DNA of 64,000 nt from Myxococcales bacterium. GTDB lineage: Bacteria; Myxococcota_A; UBA9160; SZUA-336. Every line of letters starts with the position of its first letter. Position 1 is the first letter of the stretch. The notes under the pieces were generated by a model, which saw only the letters and a list, made by a program, of their open reading frames with translations, did no database searches and was not told the origin of the DNA. Positions 55,090-64,000 of the stretch are shown here, piece after piece. The position numbers were made by a program, and so were the translations under genes. The stretch lies in the NCBI GenBank assembly GCA_013215565.1, contig JABSQV010000017.1, positions 1-64,000 of the forward strand, read 5' to 3'.

Positions 55090-56415
55090 GTGGAACTCTT
55101 CCCGCGCGAGACCCGCGAACCACCGGAGCCCCCGGAAGACGCACCGTTGGCAGAGCGCCAACGGCCCCGCGACCTCGCGGATTTCGAGGGGCAGGCGCAC
55201 CTGCTCGGCACAGACGGGCCGCTCGGACCCGTCGTACGCGGCGCGGGCACGCTGCAATCCCTGATCCTGTGGGGCCCGCCCGGCTCGGGCAAGACCACGC
55301 TGGCACGGCTGCTCGCGGCGCGCGTCGGTCTGCGCATGGTCGGCATGTCGGCGGTTCTGGCCACGGTGAAGGACCTGCGCGAGGCGGTCGCCGCAGCCCG
55401 TGTCCTGCGCGAGAGCGGGACCCGAACGGCGCTGTTGATCGACGAGATTCACCGCTTCAACAAGGCGCAGCAGGACGTGCTGCTCCCCCACGTGGAGGTC
55501 GGCACCGTGGTTCTCCTCGGCGCGACGACCGAGAACCCGTCGTTCGAGGTGATTCCGGCGCTGCGCTCGCGCTGCCGCGTGTTCACGCTCCGCGCGCTCG
55601 AGCCCGAGACCGTGAAACGGATCCTGGCCCGCGCGCTGGCCGATCCGCAGCATGGACTCGGCGAACGGCAACTGGAGGTCGAGGCCCCAGCATTGGACGC
55701 CATCGTGCGGCTCACCGAAGGCGACGCGCGGCGGGCACTCGGGCTGCTCGAGACCACAGCCGAGCGCGTTCGAGACCGGATCACCCGCGCCGACGTGGAA
55801 GCCGCTGTCGAGCAGCGGCTTCCGGACTACGACAAAGGAGGCGAGGGCCACTACGACACGATCTCGGCCTTCATCAAGAGCCTGCGCGGAAGCGATCCCG
55901 ACGCTGCCGTGTACTGGCTGGTACGCATGCTCGAAGGCGGAGAAGATCCGCGCTTCATCTGCCGCCGGATGCTGATCTTCGCATCCGAGGACATCGGGAA
56001 CGCGGATGCCCGGGCGCTGAGCGTCGCGGCCGCGACCGCGGAAGCCTTCGATCGGGTCGGACTCCCGGAGGGGCGCCTGATCCTCTCGCAGGCCGCGACC
56101 TATCTCGCGAGCGCACCCAAGAGCGACGCGAGCACGACCGCGCTGAGCCGCGCCGCCGCTGCAGTCGACGAGCACGGATCGCTCCCGGTCCCGCTACACC
56201 TGCGCAACGCACCGACGGAACTCCTGCGCCGCGAGGCGTACGGCAAGGGCTACCGGGTTCCGCACGCGCACCCCGGCCACTTCGTCGAACAGCAGTATCT
56301 GCCCGATCGCCTGCGGGACGCGCGCTTCTACCATCCGAGCGATCAGGGAGACGAGCTCGAGATACGCGAGCGGCTCGCGCGGCTCTGGCACGGAACGAAG
56401 CCGGACACCGGCTAA
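55090..56415 (+). CDS. rarA: Replication-associated recombination protein A (MgsA/RarA AAA ATPase), GTG start
   Basis: LADFEGQAHLLGTDGPLG; LILWGPPGSGKTTLARLLAARVG; LLIDEIHRFNKAQQDVLLPHVEVGTVVLLGATTENPSFEVIPALRSRCRVFTL. Confidence 0.96.
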   Translation: MELFPRETREPPEPPEDAPLAERQRPRDLADFEGQAHLLGTDGPLGPVVRGAGTLQSLILWGPPGSGKTTLARLLAARVGLRMVGMSAVLATVKDLREAVAAARVLRESGTRTALLIDEIHRFNKAQQDVLLPHVEVGTVVLLGATTENPSFEVIPALRSRCRVFTLRALEPETVKRILARALADPQHGLGERQLEVEAPALDAIVRLTEGDARRALGLLETTAERVRDRITRADVEAAVEQRLPDYDKGGEGHYDTISAFIKSLRGSDPDAAVYWLVRMLEGGEDPRFICRRMLIFASEDIGNADARALSVAAATAEAFDRVGLPEGRLILSQAATYLASAPKSDASTTALSRAAAAVDEHGSLPVPLHLRNAPTELLRREAYGKGYRVPHAHPGHFVEQQYLPDRLRDARFYHPSDQGDELEIRERLARLWHGTKPDTG

Positions 56416-56505
56416 CCGCGCCCGGCGGGCCGAGCTGCCGCACACCGTCTTCGCCGGAACTCACCCGGAGGGCCGGCGCTCCTTCGCGGCCTCCCCGGCG
56501 CGAAC

Positions 56506-56582
56506 TGGCGGGGCGGACGGGACTCGAACCCGCAACTTCCGGCGTGACAGGCCGGTGCTCTAACCAGTTGAACTACCACCCC
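56506..56582 (-). tRNA. tRNA-Asp(GTC), CCA encoded
   Basis: GGGGTGG/CCGCCCC acceptor, CCGGC-CTGTCAC-GCCGG anticodon arm, GCGGG-TTCGAGT-CCCGT T arm, G-CCA. Confidence 0.97.
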
Positions 56583-56656
56583 TTGGCGCCCTTTCTACAG
56601 AAACCCCGACGGCCACGCAAACCAGCAGGCGCTCATGCAAATCCCGGGCGGGGACG

Positions 56657-57775
56657 ATGGGCTCGGTGAGCCGACGGGAGGACGCGATGCGGGATTCGAG
56701 GGACCAGCAGCGGTCACCGCGAATCAACCTGGTCGGTTCGGACCAGCTCGAGACCCGAATTCGGTCCGCACTCGGTCCAGGGTTCGAACTCAGGCGAAAC
56801 GGGGCCGAAGGCTGCGAGCTGTGGCTGGTTTCCGCGGACCCGGACCTGAGTCCGGGGGGGTGCACGCCGCGAGAGAACCTCGAGCGGAGCCCCGACACCC
56901 CCTGGATCGCCCTGCTGCCGGAGGGCGCGGCCAGCACGCTCGCACGCACTTGCCTGCAGGCCGGCGCCATCGACGCAATCCCACTCGAGATTCTGGATAC
57001 AGCGCTCGAAGCCGCAGTTCGCTCCGCGCTCGCAGACACCCGGCCGGCAGCGCCCGCCCCAGACCGGCGTCGCTTCCCTCAAGCCGACCCCGAGGCGCAG
57101 GCACACGGCCTCGAGCTGGCGCTGGACGGGGTCCGGGAGGCGTACGATCAAACGCTCGCCGCACTCGTGGCTGCTCTGGACTGCCGTGAGAAGGAGACCG
57201 CCTGTCACTCGCAGCGGGTCGCCACCTTCTCGATCCGGATCGCGCTCGGGCTCGGGCTCGAACAGATCGAACTGGAGGACCTGTATCGCGGAGCGCTGCT
57301 CCACGACATCGGGAAGATCGGCACGCCCGACGCGATTTTGCTCAAGCCAGGGGCCCTCACGCCGGCGGAATGGGAGGTGATGCGAGAACACCCGGAACAG
57401 GGATTCCGACTGATTGAAGACATCGCATTTCTGGATCGGGCCCGCTGCGTTCTCTTATGTCACCACGAGGCCTGGGACGGCAGTGGCTATCCGGCCGGAC
57501 TGGCCGGCGACGAGATCCCGCTCCCGGCACGGATCTTTGCGGTCGCCGACACGTACGATGCCATGCGCTCGGCACGTCCCTACAGGACGCCCGCGTCGCA
57601 CGAGGCCACCATCGAAGCGATCCGTGCCGACGCCGGCACGCGCCTCGACCCGATGATCGTGGAGTGGTTCGCCCGGCAGGCAAGCGACACCTGGGAACGG
57701 CTGGTTGCGGGGGCGCGGACGAGTTGGACCTTTCGGGATGCGCTGCGCGCCTGCTGCAGCATTCGGCCGGCATGA
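56657..57775 (+). CDS. HD-GYP domain phosphohydrolase with degenerate receiver-like N-terminus
   Basis: LYRGALLHDIGKIGTPDAILLKPGALTPAEWEVMREHPEQGFRLIEDIAFL; LLCHHEAWDGSGYPAGLAGDEIPLPARIFAVADTYDAMRSARPYR. Confidence 0.93.
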   Translation: MGSVSRREDAMRDSRDQQRSPRINLVGSDQLETRIRSALGPGFELRRNGAEGCELWLVSADPDLSPGGCTPRENLERSPDTPWIALLPEGAASTLARTCLQAGAIDAIPLEILDTALEAAVRSALADTRPAAPAPDRRRFPQADPEAQAHGLELALDGVREAYDQTLAALVAALDCREKETACHSQRVATFSIRIALGLGLEQIELEDLYRGALLHDIGKIGTPDAILLKPGALTPAEWEVMREHPEQGFRLIEDIAFLDRARCVLLCHHEAWDGSGYPAGLAGDEIPLPARIFAVADTYDAMRSARPYRTPASHEATIEAIRADAGTRLDPMIVEWFARQASDTWERLVAGARTSWTFRDALRACCSIRPA

Positions 57776-58626
57776 GTCCCGACCTCGCACGGATCGGGAG
57801 GATTCTCCGACTCGGGCACGATCCCGGGTTGCGGGTCGAAGCGCTCCAGGCCGAACTCGAGTCCTGCCCGGGACTGGCCCCGGAAGTCGCGCGTCTCGCC
57901 GGGTCGCGCCTGTACGGGTTGCCGGGGCGAATTCGCAGGCTCGACCGCACGATCCTGATTCTGGGCCCCGGCGCGGTTGCCGAGATTGCGGCCAGCGCGC
58001 TCGTGGCCCGCGGCCTGATGCAGCTCCAGATCGGAATTCTGGCCGGGACGGCGCTGCTCCAGCACAGCCTGGAAATCGCGATCGGTGCGCAGTTCGGGGC
58101 GTGCCGGCTTGGCGTCGACCTGGAGCGGGAGGCGTATCTAGCCGGACTGCTCCACGATCTCGGCATCTGCGCGATGCTCGGCGCACACGGACAGGAATAC
58201 GCGGCCGTGGTCACGCGCGCGATCTGCGAGCAGCGGTCCCTCTCCGACCTCGAACGCAGAAGCTTCGGAACCACGCACGCGGAAGCTCTGGCGGAAGCCG
58301 TTTCAGCGTGGGAGTTGCCGCGACCGCTGCGTTTCGGCCTCGCCCCGGGCCGCGATCGATGCCCCGAAACGCAACCGGAGCGGACCCTGGCAGAGTTGAT
58401 CCAATCCGCGCACGCAATCCTATCTCCGCCCGAACCGAGCCGAGCGTGCCTCGGCGGCGGATGCGAAATCCCGAACCGCCCAACCGCCGGCGTACCCCTG
58501 CAAACCGAGGCCTGGGAGCGCCGGGTCCGAACACGCGTCGAGGACCTCTGCGCGCACTTCCGGGTACCGGAGGCGGCCGCCTCCGTGGGCGGAGCAGGAC
58601 TCGAACCTGCGACCCGCGCCTTGTAA
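57772..58626 (+). CDS. HDOD domain-containing protein; 3' end overlaps tRNA-Val on the opposite strand
   Basis: ARLAGSRLYGLPGRIRRLDRTILILGPGAVAEIAASALVARG; AYLAGLLHDLGICAML; ATGA overlap with the HD-GYP gene; TAA at 58624-58626. Confidence 0.85.
   Translation: MSPDLARIGRILRLGHDPGLRVEALQAELESCPGLAPEVARLAGSRLYGLPGRIRRLDRTILILGPGAVAEIAASALVARGLMQLQIGILAGTALLQHSLEIAIGAQFGACRLGVDLEREAYLAGLLHDLGICAMLGAHGQEYAAVVTRAICEQRSLSDLERRSFGTTHAEALAEAVSAWELPRPLRFGLAPGRDRCPETQPERTLAELIQSAHAILSPPEPSRACLGGGCEIPNRPTAGVPLQTEAWERRVRTRVEDLCAHFRVPEAAASVGGAGLEPATRAL
58568..58585. repeat. 18-nt perfect palindrome cggaggcggccgcctccg abutting the tRNA-Val 3' end
   Basis: Sequence equals its own reverse complement; begins at the base adjacent to the tRNA discriminator (58586). 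Confidence 0.9.
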
Positions 58627-58657
58627 GGGCGCTGCTCTACCGCTGAGCTACCCGCCC
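58586..58657 (-). tRNA. tRNA-Val(TAC), CCA not encoded
   Basis: GGGCGGG/TCCGCCC acceptor, GCGCC-CTTACAA-GGCGC anticodon arm, GCAGG-TTCGAGT-CCTGC T arm, discriminator A followed by CGG. Confidence 0.96.
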
Positions 58658-58662
58658 GCGGA

Positions 58663-61119
58663 TCAGTTGACCGTGCCGGGAGCCTCTACCGATCCCTGGA
58701 AGATCTCCTCGAGCGGGTACTCCATCGGATCCGAGAGCACAGCCGGATCGGCCAGTCGGAGTGCCTGCTGAAGGACCTCGTCCATGCTCTCGACGAACAC
58801 GATCTGGAGCCTGCGAGTCACCTTCGCGGAGACTTCCTGGAGCTCCCGCTCGTTCTCCTTCGGAATCAATACCGTATCGACGCCACCCCGAACCGCCGCG
58901 ATCAGTTTCTCCTTGAGACCCCCGATCGGAAGAACCCGGCCACGCAGCGTGACCTCGCCGGTCATCGCAATATTGGCCTTGACCGGGATGCCGGTCAGCG
59001 CCGAGGTGAGCGCGGTCGCCATCGTGATTCCCACGGAGGGTCCGTCCTTCGGCACACCACCCTCGGGGATGTGGACGTGAATGTCGACCTTCTGGTAGAA
59101 GTCCCTGGCCAGGCCGAGCTGCCTGGCGCGCCGCCGCACGTAGGAAACCGCGGCGTGTGCCGATTCCTGCATCGTCTCGCCCAGGCGACCGCTGATCTTC
59201 ACCTTGCCCTTCCCAGAGGTGACGAGCGCCTCGATGTTGAGCAGTTCGCCGCCCACCTCCGTAAAGGCGAGGCCGGTACACACGCCGACCTGATCCGAAT
59301 CCTCGCGCATGCCGTAGCGGTGGCGCGGAATCCCCAGGTATTTCCGCAGGCTCCGCGGTGCGATCCGAACCCGGATCGGCTCCTCGTTCGCGACGACTTC
59401 GCGAGCCACCTTGCGGCAGATGGTTCCGAGTTCCCGCTCTAGACCCCGGACGCCCGCTTCCTTGGTGTAGACGCGGATCATCTGAAGCAGTGCGGAGTCG
59501 TTCAGGCCGAGCACCTCATCCGAAAGCCCGTGGGTTTTCAATTGCTTGGGAATCAGGAAGCGCTTGGCGATCTCCAGCTTTTCCTCTTCGATGTAACCCG
59601 GCAGATGAATGATCTCCATCCGGTCCTGGAGTGGTCGCGGGATCCCCTGAAGCGTGTTCGCAGTCGTGATGAACAGGATCCGCGAAAGGTCGTAGTCGAG
59701 ATCCAGGTAGTGATCGTTGAACGTGTGGTTCTGTTCGGGATCGAGAACCTCGAGCAGCGCCGAACTCGGATCCCCCCGGAAGTCCATTGACAACTTGTCG
59801 ATCTCGTCGAGCAGGAAGACCGGGTTCCCGGAGCCGGCCTTTTTGAGCCCCTGAATGATCTTGCCCGGCATCGCCCCGATGTAGGTGCGCCGGTGACCGC
59901 GGATCTCTGCCTCGTCGCGCACGCCGCCCAGGCTGATCCGAACGAAGTCGCGTTCTGTAGCGCTGGCAATAGAGCGGCCCAGCGAGGTCTTGCCCACGCC
60001 CGGGGGGCCCACGAAGCACAGGATCGGGCCCTTCATCTCCTCGACCAGCGCACGAACCGCCAGGTATTCGAGAATCCGTTCCTTGGGCTTCTCGAGACCG
60101 TAGTGATCGGAGTCGAGGACCTCTTCGGCCGCGTTGATGTCCTTATTTTCCTCAGAATCTTCGCCCCAGGGCAGCGATAGAATCCAGTCGACGTAGTTAC
60201 GGACCACCGTGGCCTCGGCCGAGGTGGGCGTCATCGCCTTGAGCTTCTTGATTTCCTTCTGGCACCGCTCCTCGCCCTCGGGTGAAATCTTGAGCGTCGC
60301 GAGCTTGTCGGTGAGTTCGTCGATCTCGCTCTTGAACTCGTCGCGCTCCCCGAGTTCCTTCTGGATCGCGCGCATCTGCTCGTTCAGGTAGTACTCCTTC
60401 TGCGAGCGCTCCATCTGCTTCTTGACGCGGGACCGGATCCGGTTCTCGACCTGGAGCACATCCAGTTCCGCCTGCATCAACCCGAGGATCTCCTCGAGCC
60501 GCTCACGTGGACTCAAGATCTCCAGGAGCCGCTGCTTGTCCTCGACCTTGAGGTTCAGGTGCGCAGCCACGGTATCCGCGAGCGCCGAAGCCGAGGTGAG
60601 ACTGGTAACGCTCGTGAGCATTTCCGGCGGTACCTTCTTGTTGAGCTGCACGTACTTCTTGAAGGCGGCCTTTACGCCCCGCATGAGCGCGACGGCCTCG
60701 GGCCCCTCGTCCTCGCTCTCCTCGATCGACTCGAGCGCGACGAGAAAGTATTCTTCCTCGTTCGGATCGTAGGCCGTCACCCGTGCGCGGGACTTGCCCT
60801 CGACCAGAACCTTGACGGTGCCGTCGGGAAGCTTGATCAACTGCACGATCGTACCGAGCGTACCGATCTCGTGGATGTCGCCTACTTCAGGGTCGTCGGT
60901 GCTTGCGTCGCACTGCGCCGCGAGCATCAGCCGCTGGTCGCGACCCATCGCCTCCTCCAGCGCCTTGACCGACCGATCCCGGCCCACGAAGAGTGGCACC
61001 ACCATCTGGGGGAAGACGACGATATCCCGGAGAGGGAGAAGCGGCACCCAGCCCGAGTTGGGCTCCGCCGGGTTCCCTGGCTGTTCGCTGTCTTCGTCGT
61101 CGTTCTTGAAAAAGGCCAT
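58663..61119 (-). CDS. lon: ATP-dependent protease Lon
   Basis: [113 protein letters not shown]. Confidence 0.98.
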   Translation of the reverse strand: MAFFKNDDEDSEQPGNPAEPNSGWVPLLPLRDIVVFPQMVVPLFVGRDRSVKALEEAMGRDQRLMLAAQCDASTDDPEVGDIHEIGTLGTIVQLIKLPDGTVKVLVEGKSRARVTAYDPNEEEYFLVALESIEESEDEGPEAVALMRGVKAAFKKYVQLNKKVPPEMLTSVTSLTSASALADTVAAHLNLKVEDKQRLLEILSPRERLEEILGLMQAELDVLQVENRIRSRVKKQMERSQKEYYLNEQMRAIQKELGERDEFKSEIDELTDKLATLKISPEGEERCQKEIKKLKAMTPTSAEATVVRNYVDWILSLPWGEDSEENKDINAAEEVLDSDHYGLEKPKERILEYLAVRALVEEMKGPILCFVGPPGVGKTSLGRSIASATERDFVRISLGGVRDEAEIRGHRRTYIGAMPGKIIQGLKKAGSGNPVFLLDEIDKLSMDFRGDPSSALLEVLDPEQNHTFNDHYLDLDYDLSRILFITTANTLQGIPRPLQDRMEIIHLPGYIEEEKLEIAKRFLIPKQLKTHGLSDEVLGLNDSALLQMIRVYTKEAGVRGLERELGTICRKVAREVVANEEPIRVRIAPRSLRKYLGIPRHRYGMREDSDQVGVCTGLAFTEVGGELLNIEALVTSGKGKVKISGRLGETMQESAHAAVSYVRRRARQLGLARDFYQKVDIHVHIPEGGVPKDGPSVGITMATALTSALTGIPVKANIAMTGEVTLRGRVLPIGGLKEKLIAAVRGGVDTVLIPKENERELQEVSAKVTRRLQIVFVESMDEVLQQALRLADPAVLSDPMEYPLEEIFQGSVEAPGTVN

Positions 61120-61130
61120 GGACTGCTCCC

Positions 61131-62372
61131 CTAGGCGCTCTCTGCCTGGTCGTAGACGATGATCGGCTCCGCGTGGTCCCGAATGACCTCCAGCCCGATG
61201 ACCACCTCGGACACGTCGGCCCGGGATGGAACCTCGTACATGATGTCGAGCATGGTTTCTTCGAGGATCGAACGCAATCCCCGCGCACCCGCCTTTCGAT
61301 TGAGCGCGACCTGCGCCACCGCTTGCAGCGCGGGGTCGGTGAAGCGGAGCGACACTCCCTCGAGTTCCATCAACTTCTGGTACTGCTTGATCAGGGCGTT
61401 CTTCGGTTCCGTCAGGATTTCAACCAGGGCCGGCGCGTCGAGTTCCTCGAGCGTCGCGACGACCGGAAGCCGTCCCACGAACTCCGGGATCATCCCGAAT
61501 TTGAGCAGGTCCTCGGGCTGGTAATCCTTCAGGGTCTCGCCGAGCCGACGGGAACCCCTGGCGTGAAGCTGCGCCCCGAAGCCCATGCCCCGCACGCCCA
61601 CCCGCCGCTCGATGATCTCCTCGATCCCGTGGAAGGCGCCGCCGCAGATGAAGAGAATGTTGGTGGTGTCCACCTGCACGAATTCCTGCTGCGGATGCTT
61701 GCGGCCCCCCTTTGGAGGGACATTCGCGACCGTCCCCTCGATGATCTTGAGAAGCGCCTGCTGAACCCCCTCGCCGGAAACGTCGCGCGTGATCGAGGGG
61801 TTCTCGCTCTTGCGCGCCACCTTGTCGATCTCATCGATATACACGATCCCGCGCTGCGCCTTCTCCACGTCGTAGTTCGCGGCCTGCAGCAGGTTGAGGA
61901 TGATGTTCTCGACGTCTTCGCCGACGTAGCCAGCTTCGGTCAGCGTCGTGGCGTCGGCGATCGTGAACGGAACTTCGAGGATCTTTGCCAGGGTCTGGGC
62001 AAGCAAGGTCTTGCCACAGCCTGTCGGACCGAGCAGCAAGATATTGGACTTCTGCAACTCGACGTCGCCGACCACGGAGTGGTTCTCAATGCGCCGGTAG
62101 TGGTTGTGCACCGCCACCGAAAGTACCTTCTTGGCCCGCTCCTGCCCGATCACGTATTGATCGAGCGTTTCGCTGATCTCCTTGGGCTTCGGAACCGAAG
62201 ACTGGGGGGTCTCACCGTCGCGGCCAGCTTCCTCTGCGATGATGTCGTTGCAGAGTTCGATGCACTCGTCACAGATGTAGACGGTGGGCCCCGCGATCAG
62301 CTTCCTGACCTCCTTCTGGCTCTTGCCGCAGAAGGAGCACGCGAGACTGGTGCCTTCTTCGTTGCGCTTCAC
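61131..62372 (-). CDS. clpX: ATP-dependent Clp protease ATP-binding subunit ClpX
   Basis: Zinc finger [75 protein letters not shown]. Confidence 0.98.
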   Translation of the reverse strand: MKRNEEGTSLACSFCGKSQKEVRKLIAGPTVYICDECIELCNDIIAEEAGRDGETPQSSVPKPKEISETLDQYVIGQERAKKVLSVAVHNHYRRIENHSVVGDVELQKSNILLLGPTGCGKTLLAQTLAKILEVPFTIADATTLTEAGYVGEDVENIILNLLQAANYDVEKAQRGIVYIDEIDKVARKSENPSITRDVSGEGVQQALLKIIEGTVANVPPKGGRKHPQQEFVQVDTTNILFICGGAFHGIEEIIERRVGVRGMGFGAQLHARGSRRLGETLKDYQPEDLLKFGMIPEFVGRLPVVATLEELDAPALVEILTEPKNALIKQYQKLMELEGVSLRFTDPALQAVAQVALNRKAGARGLRSILEETMLDIMYEVPSRADVSEVVIGLEVIRDHAEPIIVYDQAESA

Positions 62373-62992
62373 GCCGCAGCCTTTCCCGTCTTCTTCTCGG
62401 CCGGTCCGCGCCGGTCCATGATCGAATCCACGATCCCGTACTCGACTGCCTGCTCAGCGGACATAAACCGGTCGCGCTCGGTGTCTTCGGCCACGCGTTC
62501 GGCGTCGCGATGGGTGTGGTCCGCCAAAATCTGGTTCATGGCCGCGCGGATCTTCAGGATCTCGTCCGCCTGGATCTTGATGTCGGTCGCCTGGCCCTGC
62601 AGCCCGCCGAGCCAGGGCTGGTGAATCATGATGCGGGCGTGGGGAAGCGCGAAGCGCTTCTGGGGTGCGCCACCCGCCATCAGAATCGCGGCCATGCTGG
62701 CAGCCTGCCCCATGCAGATCGTCTGAACGTCTGGCGCGACGTATTGCATCACGTCGTAGATGCCGAGGCCCGCCGTCACCTCTCCGCCTGGGGAGTTGAT
62801 GTAGAGAAAGATGTCTTGCTCGGGATCTACCGACTCGAGGAAGAGCAGTTGCGCAATCACGAGATTCGCGATCTCGTCGTTGATGCCGCTGCCGAGCACG
62901 ATGATCCGGTCCTTGAGCAGGCGCGAGTAGATGTCGTACGCGCGCTCCCCGTGGTGCGAATGCTCTATGACCATCGGAACCAGCACGGACAT
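62369..62992 (-). CDS. clpP: ATP-dependent Clp protease proteolytic subunit
   Basis: [63 protein letters not shown]; real start may be GTG 62986. Confidence 0.97.
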   Translation of the reverse strand: MSVLVPMVIEHSHHGERAYDIYSRLLKDRIIVLGSGINDEIANLVIAQLLFLESVDPEQDIFLYINSPGGEVTAGLGIYDVMQYVAPDVQTICMGQAASMAAILMAGGAPQKRFALPHARIMIHQPWLGGLQGQATDIKIQADEILKIRAAMNQILADHTHRDAERVAEDTERDRFMSAEQAVEYGIVDSIMDRRGPAEKKTGKAAA

Positions 62993-63073
62993 CTCCTTCT
63001 TCGACGCTTCCAGGACCCTTCTATAGTAACGGTTCGGGGGGTGGAAGCGTCACTGGCCCTCTCGCAGCACCCG

Positions 63074-63114
63074 TGGAATCTCTTTCGATTCCAGTACCTT
63101 ACCCCTTGGTAAGG
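63074..63114 (-). promoter_or_regulatory. Two adjacent hairpins in the tig-clpP junction
   Basis: CCTTACC-AAGG-GGTAAGG (63097-63114) spanning the tig stop codon, then TGGAATC-GAAAGA-GATTCCA (63074-63093); both stems 7/7. Confidence 0.7.
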
Positions 63115-64000
63115 GTAGCTGAGGAGGCCACGAATTCAACAACCCGCGCTTCCAGCAGACCCGCCCGAAGCGATTCAAGCAGGCCCTGTTCCTTGTAGGC
63201 GCGGCGCACGCGCGATTCCGGCTCACCCCGCGCCCTGGCGATGCTGCGCAACTCCTCCTCGAGTTCCTCCTCGCTCACCTCGATCGACTCTGCCCGGGCG
63301 ATCTCGGGGACGACCAGGGCGAGCCGGACTTCCCGCTCCGCCCCCGGACGCCACTCTTCGCGCCAGCCCTCGGCCTGGGTCGCCAGTTCCTCCTGAGGCA
63401 CGTGCCCTCTGAGTTGGCCCACCGCGCGCGCAATCCTTCCCTGCAGCGCACGTTCGACCAGAGTCGGCGGCACCGGAAACGGGTTCGCCTCGAGGAGTGC
63501 ATCGATCGCACGCTCGCGGACCATCTGGGTCCGCTGGGCCTCGCGTCCCGCTTCGACCCGGCGAGAGAGATCGGCCCGGAGTTCCTCCAGGGTCTCGAAC
63601 TCCCCGAGGTCCCTGGCGAGTTCGTCATCGAGCGCAGGAAGCTCCTTGCGTTTGACCTCGAGCACCTTCACGCGAAATGTCGCCCGGGTTCCGGCCGGAT
63701 GCGCAGAAGCCGCCTCCGGGAGTTCGAGTTCGAATTCCCGTTCCTGGCCGGCCGCGAGCCCGATCATGGCTTCATCGAAACCGGGAAGCGCGCGGCCTGC
63801 ACCGAGTTCCACGGACTGCGCCCGCCCGCTTCCTCCCTCAAACCCCTGGCCGTCGACGCTGCCCTCGAAATCGATCACCACGACGTGCCCGAGCGCGCTC
63901 AGGGTGCCATCCGGCTCGGAATCCAGCTGCGCGTTTGCGCCGCGCAGCTCCTCGAGGTGCGCCTCGACTGGGTCGTGCTCGGGCTCCGGGATCTCGGGTT
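63099..64000 (-). CDS. tig: Trigger factor (5' part beyond window edge)
   Basis: VVVIDFEGSVDGQGFEGG...FDEAMIGLAAGQEREFELELPEAASAHPAGTRATFRVKVLEVKRKELPALDDELARDLGEFETLEELRADLSRRVE. Confidence 0.94.
   Translation of the reverse strand, partial: PEIPEPEHDPVEAHLEELRGANAQLDSEPDGTLSALGHVVVIDFEGSVDGQGFEGGSGRAQSVELGAGRALPGFDEAMIGLAAGQEREFELELPEAASAHPAGTRATFRVKVLEVKRKELPALDDELARDLGEFETLEELRADLSRRVEAGREAQRTQMVRERAIDALLEANPFPVPPTLVERALQGRIARAVGQLRGHVPQEELATQAEGWREEWRPGAEREVRLALVVPEIARAESIEVSEEELEEELRSIARARGEPESRVRRAYKEQGLLESLRAGLLEARVVEFVASSATLTKG

Noticed and set aside
54975-56669. 564-aa ORF ending in GRTGLEPATSGVTGRCSNQLNYHP
   Set aside because: Alternative frame of rarA running through antisense tRNA-Asp; the GLEPAT tail is a classic antisense-tRNA artefact.

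Overview
This 64 kb window is GC-rich, gene-dense bacterial chromosome of housekeeping character. The gene content and order (carD-ispD-ispF-cysS-uvrB; lptCAB-rpoN-ptsN-hprK-rapZ-PTS; ilvBNC-psd-pssA-leuA-asd/truA; rpsB-tsf-pyrH-frr-uppS-dxr-rseP; tig-clpP-clpX-lon) suggest a deltaproteobacterial/Myxococcota-like diderm, but taxonomy is an inference. I see no phage, transposon, CRISPR array or conventional defence island. About 54 protein genes and four tRNA genes (Arg-CCG, Val-CAC, Asp-GTC, Val-TAC) are supported. Most genes are on the minus strand. The plus-strand exceptions are a tetR-tolC-adaptor-RND permease operon with a bactofilin, and a rarA/HD-GYP/HDOD block. The observations most worth follow-up are: (1) an aspartate-semialdehyde-dehydrogenase homologue next to truA that lacks the catalytic Cys and His, like the enigmatic Usg-1; (2) an RND permease with about 53 extra hydrophobic residues between TM2 and TM3; (3) a ribosomal protein S2 with an 11-unit pentapeptide tail; (4) an HD-GYP/HDOD pair between two opposing tRNA genes, with the HDOD gene ending inside the antisense of tRNA-Val; (5) an RseP with three apparent PDZ domains; (6) tandem hairpins between tig and clpP. 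No clearly new multi-gene system was identified. All family assignments come from reading motifs, without database searches.
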